This document shows, piece after piece, positions 3,791-5,036 of a stretch of DNA of 5,036 bases. Source of the DNA: Anaeromyxobacter sp. (GTDB taxonomy: Bacteria > Myxococcota > Myxococcia > Myxococcales > Anaeromyxobacteraceae); contig JAHWYA010000379.1 in the NCBI GenBank assembly GCA_020028115.1, forward strand, positions 1 to 5,036, given 5' to 3'. Under the pieces are notes generated by a model, which saw only the letters and a program-made list of their open reading frames with translations, made no database searches and was not told the origin of the DNA. Each line of letters begins with the position of its first letter. Positions within the stretch are counted from its first letter, which is position 1. Position numbers and translations under genes: made by a program.

Positions 3791-5036
3791 CCGCGCGCGC
3801 TCGACCTCCTCCACCAGCCCGAGCTTCCGGATCCGGAAGTTGAGCGTCGACGGCTTCAGCCCGAGGAGCTCGGCCGCCCCACCCGCGCCGGTGATGCGGC
3901 CCTTCACGTGGCGGAGCACGAGCGCGATGTGGCGGCGCTCGGCCTCGGCGAGCGTGACGAGGTCCGCGCGCGGCAGCGCCGCCCCGGGCGGAGCGGCGGC
4001 GGCCGCGGCGAGCGGGCGCGTCGCGGCGTCGAGCGGCGGGATGCGCAGGCGCGGCGGCTCGGAGAGCAGCACCGCCCGCTCGACGACGTGCTCGAGCTCG
4101 CGGACGTTGCCCGGCCACGGGTACTCGAGCATCCGCCGCACGTCGCCCTCCCCGATCCCGTCGAACCGGACGCCGCGGGCGCGGCTCGCGCGCTCCATGA
4201 AGAAGAGGGCGAGCGTCGGGATCTCCTCGCGCCGCTCCCGCAGCGGCGGGACGCGGAGCGGGAACCCGGCGAGCCGGAAGTAGAGGTCCTCGCGGAAGCG
4301 GCCCGCGCGCACCTCGGCCAGCAGGTCGCGGTTCGTCGCCGCGACGAGGCGGAAGTCGGAGCGGAGCGGGCGCGTGCCGCCGACCCGCTCGAAGGTGCCC
4401 TCCTGGAGGACCCGCAGGAGCCGCACCTGGTCCTCGAGGGTGAGCTCGCCCACCTCGTCGAGGAAGAGCGTCCCGCCGTCGGCGAGCTCGAACCGGCCCT
4501 TCGTCTGGTCCGTGGCGCCCGTGAACGCGCCCCGCTCGTGTCCGAAGAGGCCGCTCGCGACGAGCCCCGGCGAGAGCGACGCGACGTGGACGGCGATGAA
4601 CGGGCCCTGCCGGCGCGGGCTCTGGCGGTGGATCTCCGACGCGACGAGCTCCTTGCCGACGCCGGTCTCGCCGGTGACGAGGACCGCCGCCGTCGACGGC
4701 GCGACGCGCGCGACGAGCGCGAGCACCTCGCGCAGCGCGGGGGAGTCGCCCACGATGCGGCTCCCGGGCGACGCCGCGCCGCCGGAGGTCGTCGAGCGCC
4801 AGTACCGGTTCTCCTCCTCGAGCCGCTCGCGCGCGCGCGCGAGCTCCTGCCAGAGCGCCACGTTGCCGAGCAGCACCCCGAGCTGCGCGGAGAGGACGTC
4901 GAGCAGCTCTCCGTGCCCGGGGCCGACGCTCGCCGGACGGAACCGGTTCTCGAAGCACGCCCAGCCCGAGCGCCCCTCGGCGGCGAACGGGACGGCGAGG
5001 AGCCGCCCCGGCGCGACGTCCCCCGGCGTCCCCGGC
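3770..5036 (-). CDS. Sigma-54-dependent transcriptional activator (GAF-AAA+-Fis), N-terminus outside the window
   Basis: The frame is open to the window edge (first full codon at 5035), giving 421 residues. Residues 1-62 look like the end of a GAF-type sensory domain; a charged, probably coiled-coil linker (about 63-78) follows. The AAA+ domain runs from about 94 to 330: Walker A GETGVGKE (122-129), the sigma-54 contact loop GAFTGA (169-174), Walker B GGTLFLDE (187-194), sensor I around N235, FREDLYFRL (247-255) with the likely arginine finger R254, and sensor II NVRELE (310-315). A Fis-type helix-turn-helix fills about 375-407; its GAGGAAELLGL...TLNFRIRKLG pattern resembles FhlA. The protein would use ATP hydrolysis to open promoters bound by sigma-54 RNA polymerase. 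A GTG at 4876 could act as a start, but it falls inside the GAF fold and is probably internal. The signal sensed is unknown; the cytochrome operon downstream is a candidate target. Confidence 0.93.
   Translation of the reverse strand, partial: PGTPGDVAPGRLLAVPFAAEGRSGWACFENRFRPASVGPGHGELLDVLSAQLGVLLGNVALWQELARARERLEEENRYWRSTTSGGAASPGSRIVGDSPALREVLALVARVAPSTAAVLVTGETGVGKELVASEIHRQSPRRQGPFIAVHVASLSPGLVASGLFGHERGAFTGATDQTKGRFELADGGTLFLDEVGELTLEDQVRLLRVLQEGTFERVGGTRPLRSDFRLVAATNRDLLAEVRAGRFREDLYFRLAGFPLRVPPLRERREEIPTLALFFMERASRARGVRFDGIGEGDVRRMLEYPWPGNVRELEHVVERAVLLSEPPRLRIPPLDAATRPLAAAAAAPPGAALPRADLVTLAEAERRHIALVLRHVKGRITGAGGAAELLGLKPSTLNFRIRKLGLVEEVERARRSGPRA

Noticed and set aside
3699..4958. 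Minus-strand open frame of 419 codons overlapping the sigma-54 activator
   Set aside because: Arg/Ala/Pro-rich product without motifs; the other frame has Walker A, GAFTGA, Walker B and a helix-turn-helix in order.

Overview
The window looks like a piece of a GC-rich (roughly 70% by eye) bacterial chromosome from an anaerobic or facultative respirer rich in multiheme cytochromes. The gene types (a CbcL-like cytochrome c/b fusion, a NapC-like multiheme cytochrome, a sigma-54 activator with an FhlA-like DNA-binding end) and the base composition suggest an Anaeromyxobacter-like member of the Myxococcota or another deltaproteobacterial lineage. That assignment is inference; no marker gene is present.

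All five supported genes lie on the minus strand, so transcription runs from high to low coordinates. In that order: (1) 5036-3770, the C-terminal 421 residues of a GAF-AAA+-Fis sigma-54-dependent activator, cut by the window edge; (2) 3702-3388, a 104-residue glycine-zipper membrane protein of unknown function, closed by a clear intrinsic terminator (3330-3370); (3) 3330-3163, an intergenic region with an FNR/CRP-type palindrome correctly spaced from a -10 hexamer, a sigma-54 -24/-12-like element, and two similar inverted repeats that could be activator sites; (4) 3162-1432, a 576-residue fusion of a heptaheme c-type domain and a five-helix b-type cytochrome; (5) an intrinsic terminator at 1351-1398; (6) 1309-398, a membrane-anchored dodecaheme cytochrome with a NapC/NirT-like N-terminus; (7) 387-1, the N-terminal 129 residues of a membrane sensor protein, starting 10 bases after the cytochrome and cut by the other edge.

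How the parts may work together (inference): the c/b fusion would take electrons from the quinol pool through b hemes and pass them to its periplasmic c hemes. The dodecaheme protein is either a second quinol oxidation point or a relay into the periplasm. Together they could form an inner-membrane electron exit for anaerobic or extracellular respiration. The control region points to oxygen or redox control (FNR-like) and possibly to the neighbouring sigma-54 activator. The terminator between the two cytochrome genes would lower expression of the dodecaheme gene and the sensor relative to the fusion gene. No RNA gene, mobile element or CRISPR array was seen, and no gap without a gene exceeds 300 bases.
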